A model generated the notes under the pieces. It did not search any database. It saw only the letters and a program-made list of their open reading frames with translations, and had not been told where the DNA came from. A stretch of 64,000 bases of DNA from CBDCMJ01 sp965218875 (lineage in GTDB: Bacteria; Chloroflexota; Dehalococcoidia; Lucifugimonadales; UBA3495). The first letter of the stretch is position 1. Every line of letters begins with the position of its first letter. Where the stretch lies: the NCBI GenBank assembly GCA_965218875.1, contig CBDCMJ010000006.1:21120-85119 (forward strand). Direction: 5' to 3'. Shown in pieces: positions 27,396 through 35,834 of the stretch. Both the position numbers and the translations under genes were made by a program.

Positions 27396-27638
27396 TTGAA
27401 ATCGGTCTTTACCGAAGAATACGACGTGTTAATGAAGCGGCTCATCTCTGCGCGCGGAGAAGCCCAGTTGACGCAGCAACAGTTGGCGGGCTGCATTCGA
27501 AGGCCCCAATCGTTTGTTTCAAAATACGAGCGGGGAGAGAGGCGACTGGACGTCTTGGAGTTCGTGATGATTTGCCATGTCCTAAGCGTGGACCCATGCG
27601 ACATCATCCGGGACATTGAAGGCCGGTTGTTCGGGTAG
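27396..27638 (+). CDS. Small XRE-family regulator beside the restriction locus
   Basis: An 80-residue protein with a TTG start and GAGGTGGG upstream. QLTQQQLAGCIRRPQSFVSKYERGERRLDVLEF is a full XRE helix-turn-helix, and the protein has almost nothing else. Its size and position before the nuclease gene resemble controller (C) proteins of restriction-modification systems, which delay nuclease expression. That role is inferred from context. Confidence 0.7.
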   Translation: MKSVFTEEYDVLMKRLISARGEAQLTQQQLAGCIRRPQSFVSKYERGERRLDVLEFVMICHVLSVDPCDIIRDIEGRLFG

Positions 27639-27791
27639 TTACAAGGCGATTCTTCGGGCCGTGCCTGTCCATTGTCGCGGACCGAGGCTCGAAGACGATT
27701 CCCTGTCTGTTGCTCAATCACGGTGGGCGCATCACGAGAGACTTAATCAACCTGGCGCGCTGGAGTCCATTCTACAATCCTGTGAGACGCT

Positions 27792-29033
27792 ATGCCCTTC
27801 ATCGTTGGTCCAGGTAATTCGGCCTACGGTTACTTGCGAGAGACTTCCCAGCGATTTGAAATTCGTAATGGGGTTATCGTCGTAGCTTGGGCGCGGCGTT
27901 CCGGCGTCGGGCTTCTTCGTTCGGCCCTGGGTGAGAGCCTGCGTAATGTCGACGTTGTCGTGGGCATGGCCAATCGTGGTACTAGCGCAGAGGCGCTAGC
28001 GCTCCTGAGAACATTGGCCCGAAGGTTGTTCGTCTATCACAAGCATCACCTTCAGACCTTCCACCCTAAAGTTTATCTACTTGACGATGGACAGAACCCA
28101 CTGCAAGATGCAGCTCTTTTGGTGGGTTCCTCTAACCTTACCGGAGGTGGACTCTACCAGAACATTGAAGGGAACTTAGCAGTAGATCTAAGGCCCTCTG
28201 ACAGGCCGGAGGATTGGGCTACCTACGATTCAGTTGTCCAAGAGGCCATGGTATTGCAAAATTCTCCATTCTGCGAAGAACTCACGGAAGATGAGCGAAT
28301 CAGGCAGCTTCTGGATGATCGCTACATCTCGAACGAGGCCGTACTGAGGCGAAAGCGCCGAAGGGAAAACGGCGAGGTAGCCCGACGAGGTGACCGAAGA
28401 CAGAGACCCGAGGCTCCTCCTCCTCCACTCCCAGCGTTCGCGCTTCCACAGCTGGAGATGGATTTTGGTGGTGCGGAACAAGAGGACGAGGTTCTTGCTC
28501 CGCCAGTCGTTCAGGAGCCAGAGCCTGTTGTCTATGATCCTACGGAACAATTCTACGTTCGCACATTGACAGCTAATGACGTGAACAAACTGCACGGCAT
28601 AACGCCGGGCACCGCCGAATGGGACATAGGCGTAACCGCCCGAAACGCGCAACCAGCATTCTGGGGTTGGCCGAATCGGTATGCGAACATCGTCCGGAGG
28701 CTTCCCAGACTCGAATGGCAGATTACCGGCTCTTTGCGGTCATCTTTGACTGGAGAAGCCGGGGTTGATGTTGAAATCTTCCTCTGGTTTCGTGAGGAAC
28801 GCCCGGGACACGCCGCCGAGCATCGGTTGAGGATTGGTCCCAAGGGTACATTATCTGACGCAACTCCGAATAATTTCGACACGAATTCTTTAGTGGTGCT
28901 TGAACGGTTGCCCGCAGGACGAACCCACACGTTTCTGGTTCACCTGCTGACCAACGGGGAGCCGGGATACGATGACTACTTGCCGTATTTAACTCAGAAT
29001 CGACCACAGCATAGATATGGCTATGGGCCGTGA
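27792..29033 (+). CDS. PLD-superfamily restriction endonuclease-like protein
   Basis: A 413-residue protein. Near residue 91 it has HPKVYLLDDG followed by GSSNLTGGG near 112, the HxK...N signature of phospholipase D-type nucleases such as BfiI and NgoFVII. Residues about 190-240 are a charged, Pro-rich linker. The C-terminal 170 residues (LTANDVNKLHGITPG and QPAFWGWPNRY) may be the DNA-recognition part. BfiI-type enzymes use one active site per dimer and recognise asymmetric sites. Two DNA methyltransferases follow on the opposite strand, 54 nt away, fitting a restriction-modification locus. Confidence 0.7.
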   Translation: MPFIVGPGNSAYGYLRETSQRFEIRNGVIVVAWARRSGVGLLRSALGESLRNVDVVVGMANRGTSAEALALLRTLARRLFVYHKHHLQTFHPKVYLLDDGQNPLQDAALLVGSSNLTGGGLYQNIEGNLAVDLRPSDRPEDWATYDSVVQEAMVLQNSPFCEELTEDERIRQLLDDRYISNEAVLRRKRRRENGEVARRGDRRQRPEAPPPPLPAFALPQLEMDFGGAEQEDEVLAPPVVQEPEPVVYDPTEQFYVRTLTANDVNKLHGITPGTAEWDIGVTARNAQPAFWGWPNRYANIVRRLPRLEWQITGSLRSSLTGEAGVDVEIFLWFREERPGHAAEHRLRIGPKGTLSDATPNNFDTNSLVVLERLPAGRTHTFLVHLLTNGEPGYDDYLPYLTQNRPQHRYGYGP

Positions 29034-29087
29034 TTCCATTCGGCTTTGGTGCTCAGTTCTCCGCCAATGTGGCGCTCGCCTCTGATT

Positions 29088-30674
29088 TCACACCCGCTGC
29101 ATTACGAGGAGCCGCTCGTCCCTGATGGAGTTGCGACTGTGGACATCATATCGGCTATAAGCGTTCAGTTCGTACATATCGCGAAGTTCGAGCCCCACGT
29201 GGGTTCCTGTCGCGGCGAGCAATGCCGGTGTATCAATAAAGTGCTTAACTCCCCCTAGTGACGTTCGGTTGGGTCCAACTATGAAGGCCAACCAGCCTCC
29301 TTTCGTCAAGTACTTCTCTGCGATTCCCATCATGCGCGTCATTCCCGAGAAGTAGCGATAAACGACCGCAGGAGTGTTCCTCCGACGAAAACCATCGCTA
29401 CTTGGGTCATAAGCTTTCTTCAAAGTTTTGCAAAGTTGCCAAACTTCTTCTGCCACCCCGAGCCCATTGTTTTCGATCGCCTCTTCAAGGGACAGGCGCT
29501 CCCGTGTCTGAAGTTCCCTGCTGCCAACGAGAGAAGAATCGAGATGGCGAATCTCTTGCACCGTTGCCATCCCGAAGAGCGCAATACTCAACCGATGAGT
29601 GTCGATGTAAGGCAAGGCGGTTGCATATGGCGGACTGCTGAGGATGCACCGGACCCCATCTTCAAGGAATCCTCGGGCAGATTTGTTTAGAGAGTTGACA
29701 TCCCCGCTGTCGCCTAGAAATGCCGATTGCCATCCTAAGCGCGTAGAGATGTGCTTCTGTGCGGCAAGAACTGTATCGACACGGGAGCGTAGAGCCGAGA
29801 CAAAAACCTCCGTAGCCGGATAATTGGGAGCAGGATTCTTGCGCCGCCGGACTCGCAAATCACCGGGGTCCTGCCAAGAGACTGCTCGGAGAATATCACT
29901 CATAACGATGCGAAAGACATCACGAAGGGAAGGTGGGGCCACTTCGTCGATGGATTCCAGGATGACAACCAGTTGTGCCAATACAGGAATTGGGAACCAG
30001 CTCAAGAGATACTCTGGACATGGGAACCTCTCAAGCCAACCCTGCCCGACCGTTTCCTCAATTGTCCTGTTTTCGGGGGTGCCTTCCGTTATCTTTTTCC
30101 CCCTGGACTGAACTCGCTCCACCACTCTGTAAGCTGCGGTCTCTAACAACCTAGGGTCTGCCCAGATCGCTGACAACTTTGCATTGGTAATATCGACTGC
30201 CAGTGGATTGAGGTCCACTCCCACCGCATCGAATCCTTGGTGACGTGCCTCCAAGAGGACCGTGCCGCTTCCGCAAAAAGGGTCCCAGATCCGGTCTCCG
30301 ACACTCAGTCCCAGAAGGTTCGCGACAGCTCGGACCATCTGAGGGTTGAACTTACCGCGGTATTCGTGTAGCCCGTGGGCGGAATATCTGGTGTGTTGTC
30401 GGGTTAGTTGGCCCGGGTTTCCGTGCCTCGTGGCACTAGCTTCCAGTTGAGCTTGGTGGGGAGTCAACGATCCCTCTCCAGCGACGACCACATCACGGAA
30501 GTAGGTAAGACGTTTCAAGGCGTGGGGGTCGATTTGGCCTCCCGCTTCGACATGCAATGAGCCGTTGAGGCGCTCTGGTTCTGTCCCTAGCAACCGCTCA
30601 ACTTCGAGTGCTGCGAGTCGTTGTTCGTAAGGAAAGTACCGGTAGTCGTGGAACTTGAACTCTACTCTGGTCAT
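29088..30674 (-). CDS. DNA methyltransferase with SPPY motif (M1)
   Basis: A 528-residue protein. The SAM-binding motif I (DPFCGSGTVLLEA) lies at about 131-143, GVDLNPLA follows, and the catalytic SSPPYATALPYID is near residue 345. SPPY is typical of N4-cytosine or some N6-adenine methyltransferases. About 125 residues precede motif I, including HEYRGKFNPQMVRA, which is typical of the type II N4/N6 group. The ATG at 30674 overlaps the stop of the second methyltransferase gene by 4 nt, so the two are translationally coupled. It probably protects sites cut by the PLD nuclease. Confidence 0.8.
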   Translation of the reverse strand: MTRVEFKFHDYRYFPYEQRLAALEVERLLGTEPERLNGSLHVEAGGQIDPHALKRLTYFRDVVVAGEGSLTPHQAQLEASATRHGNPGQLTRQHTRYSAHGLHEYRGKFNPQMVRAVANLLGLSVGDRIWDPFCGSGTVLLEARHQGFDAVGVDLNPLAVDITNAKLSAIWADPRLLETAAYRVVERVQSRGKKITEGTPENRTIEETVGQGWLERFPCPEYLLSWFPIPVLAQLVVILESIDEVAPPSLRDVFRIVMSDILRAVSWQDPGDLRVRRRKNPAPNYPATEVFVSALRSRVDTVLAAQKHISTRLGWQSAFLGDSGDVNSLNKSARGFLEDGVRCILSSPPYATALPYIDTHRLSIALFGMATVQEIRHLDSSLVGSRELQTRERLSLEEAIENNGLGVAEEVWQLCKTLKKAYDPSSDGFRRRNTPAVVYRYFSGMTRMMGIAEKYLTKGGWLAFIVGPNRTSLGGVKHFIDTPALLAATGTHVGLELRDMYELNAYSRYDVHSRNSIRDERLLVMQRV

Positions 30675-31834
30675 GATTCTGGACGGAGGAATACCAAGAG
30701 TGTCTCGGAGCTAATATTTCCATGGACCGGATTAAATGCTTTCCGAGTGGCGGGGATTTGGCGAGTCGCTGATGCTAAGTGTTGGAATCCGTTCTCGCTA
30801 GCAGCACGACGCAAGAGTTCGGCATTGTCGATTACCTCGCCTCTTATAACAGAGCGGCCAATTACCATACATACCAACGCAGAAGGTAGGGTGACATCTC
30901 GGAAGAGACCGAAACAGTGACTCATCTGCCTCCGGAAGTCGTCTGGAGTTTCCGGGTTCCGCCTGAAGTAGTTTGGACGCGCTCCAATCTCGGCACTTCG
31001 AACCGCTAAGGGGTCATTCCCCAACCAGTACATCCTGTATTTGTGGTACAGCCAGTACTCGTAGGCGTTCGGGTAAGGAGGAGACGTTATGACGAGCCCA
31101 AATTTTTTGGGTAATTCCTTTGGCCCAACGGCGAGGACGTCTTTGGCGAGTACATCGCAAGGCGCCCCCTGCCGGAACATATTGGAGCGTTCCCTGCCGA
31201 AAATATCATCGAGAGTTCGTGCCGACTCAACGAAAAGGCCGAAGACCTCCGACTCTTCGAAAGAACGGTCAACAGCGGCGTATCGAGTTTCGCTGTCCTG
31301 ACGCGAAACCCTGACTATGATTCTCGACAATGCTACCCTTAAGGCATCATGAGTCAACGGATCGGAGACATTCTGGAGCTCCCTGGTTAACTTCGTGAGA
31401 GCAAGGACAGCGCCAGGGCTGAACCAATGGGCGAGACGCGGGATGTCTGGGGACGGACAGTCAGTAAGAGATTGAGCTGTTGCTACTACCTGGGAGGCTA
31501 TGGTTCTTATCTCTTCCCTTGGCGGGTTGGTTTTAACCTTGGATATCAGGACAGCAATCGGGTTGACATCAATTCCAAATGATGCGACTCCTTCCGCTTG
31601 AGCCTCCACGAGAGTTGTCCCAGAGCCGCAAAAGGGGTCAAGGACCGGTCCGCGGACAATAGGATGGAAAAGTTGGATTAGATTCCGAGGGATTTGAGGG
31701 ACAAACTTTGCAGGATATGGGTGAATGCTGTGCAGGCCAGTGTTCGTCTTTGCCTCCTCGAAAGTCCAGTCGAGGCAGCTAAAGTGTTCGAGAGCCGCGT
31801 GTAGCTCTTTTGAAACGGACGGGGCTGCTGTCAT
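30671..31834 (-). CDS. DNA methyltransferase with SPPY motif (M2)
   Basis: A 387-residue protein from the ATG at 31834, preceded by AGGAAAGGA; longer in-frame starts overlap the ribbon-helix-helix gene. HPYPAKFVPQIPRNLI precedes motif I (DPFCGSGTTLVEA, about 66-78), and motif IV is TSPPYPNAYEYW near residue 250. It is related to M1 in layout but clearly different in sequence. Two methyltransferases are needed when the recognition site is asymmetric, as for BfiI-like nucleases. Its start overlaps the stop of the ribbon-helix-helix gene by 4 nt. Confidence 0.8.
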   Translation of the reverse strand: MTAAPSVSKELHAALEHFSCLDWTFEEAKTNTGLHSIHPYPAKFVPQIPRNLIQLFHPIVRGPVLDPFCGSGTTLVEAQAEGVASFGIDVNPIAVLISKVKTNPPREEIRTIASQVVATAQSLTDCPSPDIPRLAHWFSPGAVLALTKLTRELQNVSDPLTHDALRVALSRIIVRVSRQDSETRYAAVDRSFEESEVFGLFVESARTLDDIFGRERSNMFRQGAPCDVLAKDVLAVGPKELPKKFGLVITSPPYPNAYEYWLYHKYRMYWLGNDPLAVRSAEIGARPNYFRRNPETPDDFRRQMSHCFGLFRDVTLPSALVCMVIGRSVIRGEVIDNAELLRRAASENGFQHLASATRQIPATRKAFNPVHGNISSETLLVFLRPES

Positions 31835-32019
31835 CGGTTCCTTTCCTGGTTCGTAGGCGGCCTCAATTGGCTTTCCGGTGCACTCTCGTCGAGGTGGTCC
31901 CTGATCAGGCGGGCTATTAACGTACTCTTCTTGAACCCCTGCTGCTCGCAGTAAGCGTCGAACCGCTGAAACTCTTCCGAGTCCAGTAGGACGCTGATTT
32001 TGACCCGTTTGCTGCTCAT
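31831..32019 (-). CDS. Ribbon-helix-helix protein heading the methyltransferase operon
   Basis: A 62-residue protein: a short strand (KRVKISVLLDSEEFQRF) followed by two helices (AYCEQQG, then KKSTLIARLIRDHL), the CopG/Arc-type fold. Its stop overlaps the start of M2 by 4 nt, so expression is coupled. It is likely an autoregulator of the operon, binding the AT-rich DNA just upstream (32040-32090). Confidence 0.7.
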   Translation of the reverse strand: MSSKRVKISVLLDSEEFQRFDAYCEQQGFKKSTLIARLIRDHLDESAPESQLRPPTNQERNR

Positions 32020-32497
32020 GAAGACACCTGCCGCCAGCGGTTATAGAGTAAATGTCATCAAAAGTCAATACTATTACGCAGATGTGCTCATTGGCAGATA
32101 GGTTCGGTCAAGGCAAGAATCTTCGTGTGGTCGAGCTACGCAGAAACACCCCAGGGTCATTTTAGCTTCCTGCCGTCGTGGTAGACGAGGTTAGGAGTAG
32201 CTGATAGGATGGCGCAGCCGTTCAAGAATGCGTGGCCTGCGTCTTAGACTCGCGGACGGCGAGCTTAACGACCATGTTCTGGAAAGTTCGGCTCAGTCCA
32301 GCTTGTTAGGGGATGGTACTCTACAGGATTTCCGAGATTCACGAGTCTTTTGTCTAGTGGGTTTGTGCCCGCTGACATCCATGCGGGTGACCCAAGTTCG
32401 CATCCGCATAGCCGTACGATCCCTATCAGTCGTGCTCGCCAAGAAGGATGGAAGGTGATTGGCTAGCTGAGGAGCTGTGGGCCGGGAGAGAAGTTGT
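32020..32497. promoter_or_regulatory. Divergent region between methyltransferase operon and SIR2-HerA pair
   Basis: 478 nt without a credible gene. The AT-rich stretch 32040-32095 is the likely promoter zone of the leftward ribbon-helix-helix/methyltransferase operon. GGAGAG at 32485-32490 is the ribosome-binding site of the SIR2 gene. No terminator or repeat stands out. Confidence 0.45.
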
Positions 32498-33655
32498 ATG
32501 ACAGAGACCAACGAACTAACCTTCGTAAGTGACGAGAAATTTTCGGCAGCTATATCCCAGTTTGTGGGACTAGCCAATAATTCAGATGCTTTGACGTTCT
32601 TGATGGGGGCGGGATGCAGCAAGTGTGCAGGACTACCCCTTACCAATGAGTTAACCGATAAGGTTCTGGGCAGCGCGAAAGTCGACAGCCAAAGCAAAGA
32701 GATTCTAACCGCGGTAAAGGAACAATTCGAAAATGGCGTAGGGGCTAATATTGAGGACTACCTTAGTGAGATAGTTGACCTGCTTGCCATCACCGAGCGC
32801 AGAGCCGGGAGGGAGGTCAAAAAGAATACCGTGTCGGTCGGTACTGCTTCATATACAGCCGATGACTTGCGGAAGACGAGCAACCAGATAAAACGGGCAA
32901 TAGCAGGCGCTATCGAATCGAAAGTGAAAGTCGATGTACATCAGACATTTGTCACCTCTATCCACCGACCTATTCGCGTGGGAAGGCAGAGACCTTCACA
33001 ACCTGTGAATTATCTGGTCCTAAACTACGACACAATCGTTGAAGATGCACTTGCTATGGTCAGTATTCCCTACGCGGATGGCTTGAGCGGAGGGGCGACA
33101 GCGTGGTGGGACCCCAACACCTTCGAGGCTCCTGGAATATCTGCCCGTGTCATAAAGCTGCACGGGTCGATTGATTGGTATCAGATTTCAGATGACACCA
33201 TGCCACGCAGAATAGGAGGGAGCATTCAAATTCCTGACCAGGAAAACGTTCCGTTGCTGATTTGGCCATCTTCAACAAAATACCAAGAGGCCCAACTCGA
33301 CCCATTCGCCCAGTTGTTGGACCAAGCTAGGAAAGCGATGAGGCCAAGCCTCGGAGCACAACGCTTACTTGTCATATGTGGTTATTCGTTTGGCGACAGT
33401 CACATTAACTTAGAAATCGACAAGGCTCTTCGGGAGTCGAGAGGTAATTTGACTATCGCCGCTTTTATCGACAGAGACCAACTGCCGGGGCGGTTACGCG
33501 AGTGGCGCGAAGACGACTCACTGCGAGAACAAGTGCTCGTTTTCGCCAATCGCGGTTTTTTTCATGGCGATACTGAGGCAACATCGGACGAGGATCTTCC
33601 CTGGTGGAAGTTCGAGAATCTGACAAAGATCTTGAACGGAGACGTGCAAGCATGA
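32498..33655 (+). CDS. SIR2-family NADase-type defence protein
   Basis: A 385-residue protein; the ATG at 32498 is preceded by GGAGAG. The SIR2 nucleotide-binding pattern is clear: FLMGAGCSKCAGLP at about 34-47, LNYDTIVEDAL near 180, KLHGSIDWY near 221 and a C-terminal GYSFGDSHIN. In bacterial antiviral systems this domain typically degrades NAD+ after phage sensing. The gene overlaps the following HerA gene by 4 nt (ATGA), which matches the two-gene SIR2-HerA (Nezha) defence system. Composition is lower in GC than in the transfer genes. Confidence 0.85.
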   Translation: MTETNELTFVSDEKFSAAISQFVGLANNSDALTFLMGAGCSKCAGLPLTNELTDKVLGSAKVDSQSKEILTAVKEQFENGVGANIEDYLSEIVDLLAITERRAGREVKKNTVSVGTASYTADDLRKTSNQIKRAIAGAIESKVKVDVHQTFVTSIHRPIRVGRQRPSQPVNYLVLNYDTIVEDALAMVSIPYADGLSGGATAWWDPNTFEAPGISARVIKLHGSIDWYQISDDTMPRRIGGSIQIPDQENVPLLIWPSSTKYQEAQLDPFAQLLDQARKAMRPSLGAQRLLVICGYSFGDSHINLEIDKALRESRGNLTIAAFIDRDQLPGRLREWREDDSLREQVLVFANRGFFHGDTEATSDEDLPWWKFENLTKILNGDVQA

Positions 33656-35430
33656 TGGGACCCCAATACGGCGAACCTATCGAAAATTTGGCTATCGGAA
33701 AAATTATCGAGGTTGACGGCTCCAGGATAATTGCGGAGTTAAACGCTGACCTCACTGAGTTGTCCCGAATTTATGCCGGGGAAGTCTATCCAATCGGCCA
33801 GTTTGGTTCGATAGTCCGGGTGCATTTTGGACGGCGGATTATTTATGCGTTTGTGGGACGGCTCCGGATGAAAGCGGAGTACGAGGCAGAACGAGGTTTG
33901 CTTTCATCTGCGTCGACCGACGAACGGATAGTTGAAGCTGATTTATTTGGAGAGGGCGAGTGGCAAAACTCCACTGATGGTAACGAGCCCATCCTCAAGT
34001 TTGAGCGCGGGGTCGCAACCTATCCGCTGCCTCAACAGAACCTGTACCTGACTCCTAAGTCCGAGCTTCGGTACATCTACAGACACAGAGGAGACGCTGT
34101 CATTCGGCTCGGTGAACACGTGGGTTCTGGCGGTGCTCCTTGTTATGCTGACCTCAACGAGTTGCTAGGTAAACACACCGCGATCCTTGGGTCTACCGGC
34201 GCAGGAAAGTCCGGTACGGTTGCTGCTATTATCCACAGCATTCTTGAAAAGGGAGAAGAGTCAAAATACGAAAAGTGGTCCCCAAAAATAATCATCTTAG
34301 ACCCCCACAATGAATACGGGAAGGCATTTCAACAACATAGCCGGCTGTCAACCGACGAGGGGACCCTGTTGCTACCATACTGGCTCTTGAGCCTGAATGA
34401 AACTTACGACCTGCTAATCGGAACAACCGAATATGCTGCCACTTCCCAAGCTAACATCGTCAAGAACGCTCTATTGGAGGTTCGGAAATCGTCAGCCACT
34501 AAGCTGCAATTGGACACCGACAAAGTGACTGTCGACTCACCGATTCCATACGAACTCGGGGATCCTTCCGGGTTAGACGAGTTCGGCCAAGACAGCGATG
34601 GTCAATTGTATTCCATTGGATTCGTGGGAGCCATAAATGCGCAAAGACCAAACAACAAGAACAAGACACAACATGAAGATTACAACAAGGTATTGCGGAA
34701 GCTTGATTCTCTTATGAAGGATGACAGAGTATCCTTCATGATGAAGCCGTGGGACGGCGTGTCTGACCAAATCAGTGATGTGTTGACTCAGGTTATGGGC
34801 CAAGACTGTCCGTTGATAGTTGTCGACCTTTCAGGCGTACCAAACGAAATTGCCGGAACAGCAAGCGCAGCACTCGTTAGAACACTCTTTTCGATTAAAA
34901 TTTGGCAAACGGATGAAGAGCGGAAGTCTAGTCCCGTACTACTGGTTTGCGAAGAAGCCCATAGGTATATACCAAATAGCGGCGAGGCACAGTACGAATC
35001 CGCCCAAGACGCGATTCGCAGGATTGCCAAAGAAGGACGAAAGTACGGAATAGGGCTTTTCCTCGTTTCTCAGCGTCCCAGTGAAGTTGAAGCGACCGTG
35101 TTGTCCCAGTGTAATTCTTGGATAGTTCTTCGAACTTCCAACGAATCTGATAGGAATCATGTTCGGGGAATCCTTCCAGACTCGTTGGAAGGCCTAACCA
35201 AGATGCTCTCAGGACTGCGCAGACAAGAAGCGGTCTTTGTGGGGTTGGCAGCCACATTACCTTCTCGGATAATTGTCCGAAACCTTTCAGACAGCCAATT
35301 GCCAGCGTCTAGCGACGTCGATTTCAATTTGGGTTGGCAAGGAGGAGGAATAGCCGATACTGAATTAGACGAAATAGCGATACGATGGCGCTACCAACAG
35401 CGACAGGAAGGTTTCTCACCCACACCATAA
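33652..35430 (+). CDS. herA: HerA-type hexameric ATPase of the SIR2-HerA defence pair
   Basis: A 592-residue protein starting at the ATG overlapping the SIR2 stop. The N-terminal barrel-like region (about 1-110) includes GKIIEVDGSRIIAELN and is typical of HerA. Walker A (LGSTGAGKSGT) is near residue 182, DPHNEYGKAF follows, Walker B (VLLVCEEAHR) is near 433, and FLVSQRPSEVEATVLSQCNS contains the sensor and arginine-finger region. In SIR2-HerA systems the hexameric ATPase assembles with SIR2 and controls NAD+ depletion. Length and order fit that system well. Confidence 0.85.
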   Translation: MMGPQYGEPIENLAIGKIIEVDGSRIIAELNADLTELSRIYAGEVYPIGQFGSIVRVHFGRRIIYAFVGRLRMKAEYEAERGLLSSASTDERIVEADLFGEGEWQNSTDGNEPILKFERGVATYPLPQQNLYLTPKSELRYIYRHRGDAVIRLGEHVGSGGAPCYADLNELLGKHTAILGSTGAGKSGTVAAIIHSILEKGEESKYEKWSPKIIILDPHNEYGKAFQQHSRLSTDEGTLLLPYWLLSLNETYDLLIGTTEYAATSQANIVKNALLEVRKSSATKLQLDTDKVTVDSPIPYELGDPSGLDEFGQDSDGQLYSIGFVGAINAQRPNNKNKTQHEDYNKVLRKLDSLMKDDRVSFMMKPWDGVSDQISDVLTQVMGQDCPLIVVDLSGVPNEIAGTASAALVRTLFSIKIWQTDEERKSSPVLLVCEEAHRYIPNSGEAQYESAQDAIRRIAKEGRKYGIGLFLVSQRPSEVEATVLSQCNSWIVLRTSNESDRNHVRGILPDSLEGLTKMLSGLRRQEAVFVGLAATLPSRIIVRNLSDSQLPASSDVDFNLGWQGGGIADTELDEIAIRWRYQQRQEGFSPTP

Positions 35431-35834
35431 GTTGAACTCGAACCGCCCTCTGCGACGGCGCTAGGATGAGGCGGCTAAGATAAGAAACTCGCAGCCGGAC
35501 TCGGGAAATCAACCCGTATCAGCACGTCAATGGTCGTATATACGGCCCCATTCGCGATTGGTTGGGGGCCGGTATCTATGTGGTAGCAAACCTATAGTCC
35601 CACCCACATCTCAAGGATAATATTGTCTACTGTCAAGTCCGGGCCCACTTGAGAAGAATTGAACCTATCATTCGAGCCGACCCAGGGCCCCCAACCACAT
35701 CTCGAAGACGGTTCCACCTACCGTGTACTCAGGCCCACCTAAGAAGACTTGAACCCATAGAGCGGCGGACAGACTTGACTTTCTATCGGACAAAGGTCGG
35801 AGGTCGGTGTTCTCCCCAGCCCGCTGCCACCTAT
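35431..35834. other. Island edge with two diverged repeats
   Basis: 404 nt between the HerA stop and the end of the truncated helicase frame. Two diverged copies of about 68 nt start with CCACATCTC at 35604 and 35695 and share GGCCCAC and GAAGA-TTGAAC words. In one minus-strand frame both read as similar peptides ending in EMW. They may be remnants of a gene end or of a mobile element. Confidence 0.5.
35604..35762. repeat. Pair of diverged direct repeats, period 91 nt
   Basis: Copy 1 spans about 35604-35672 and copy 2 about 35695-35762. Both begin CCACATCTC and continue with similar words in the same order. They lie about 130 nt from the point where the helicase sequence breaks off. Confidence 0.5.

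Noticed and set aside
35641..35762. tRNA-like GGTTCAAGTC words at the island edge as a tRNA remnant
   Set aside because: The adjoining bases cannot form the T-stem and no other tRNA arm is recognisable.
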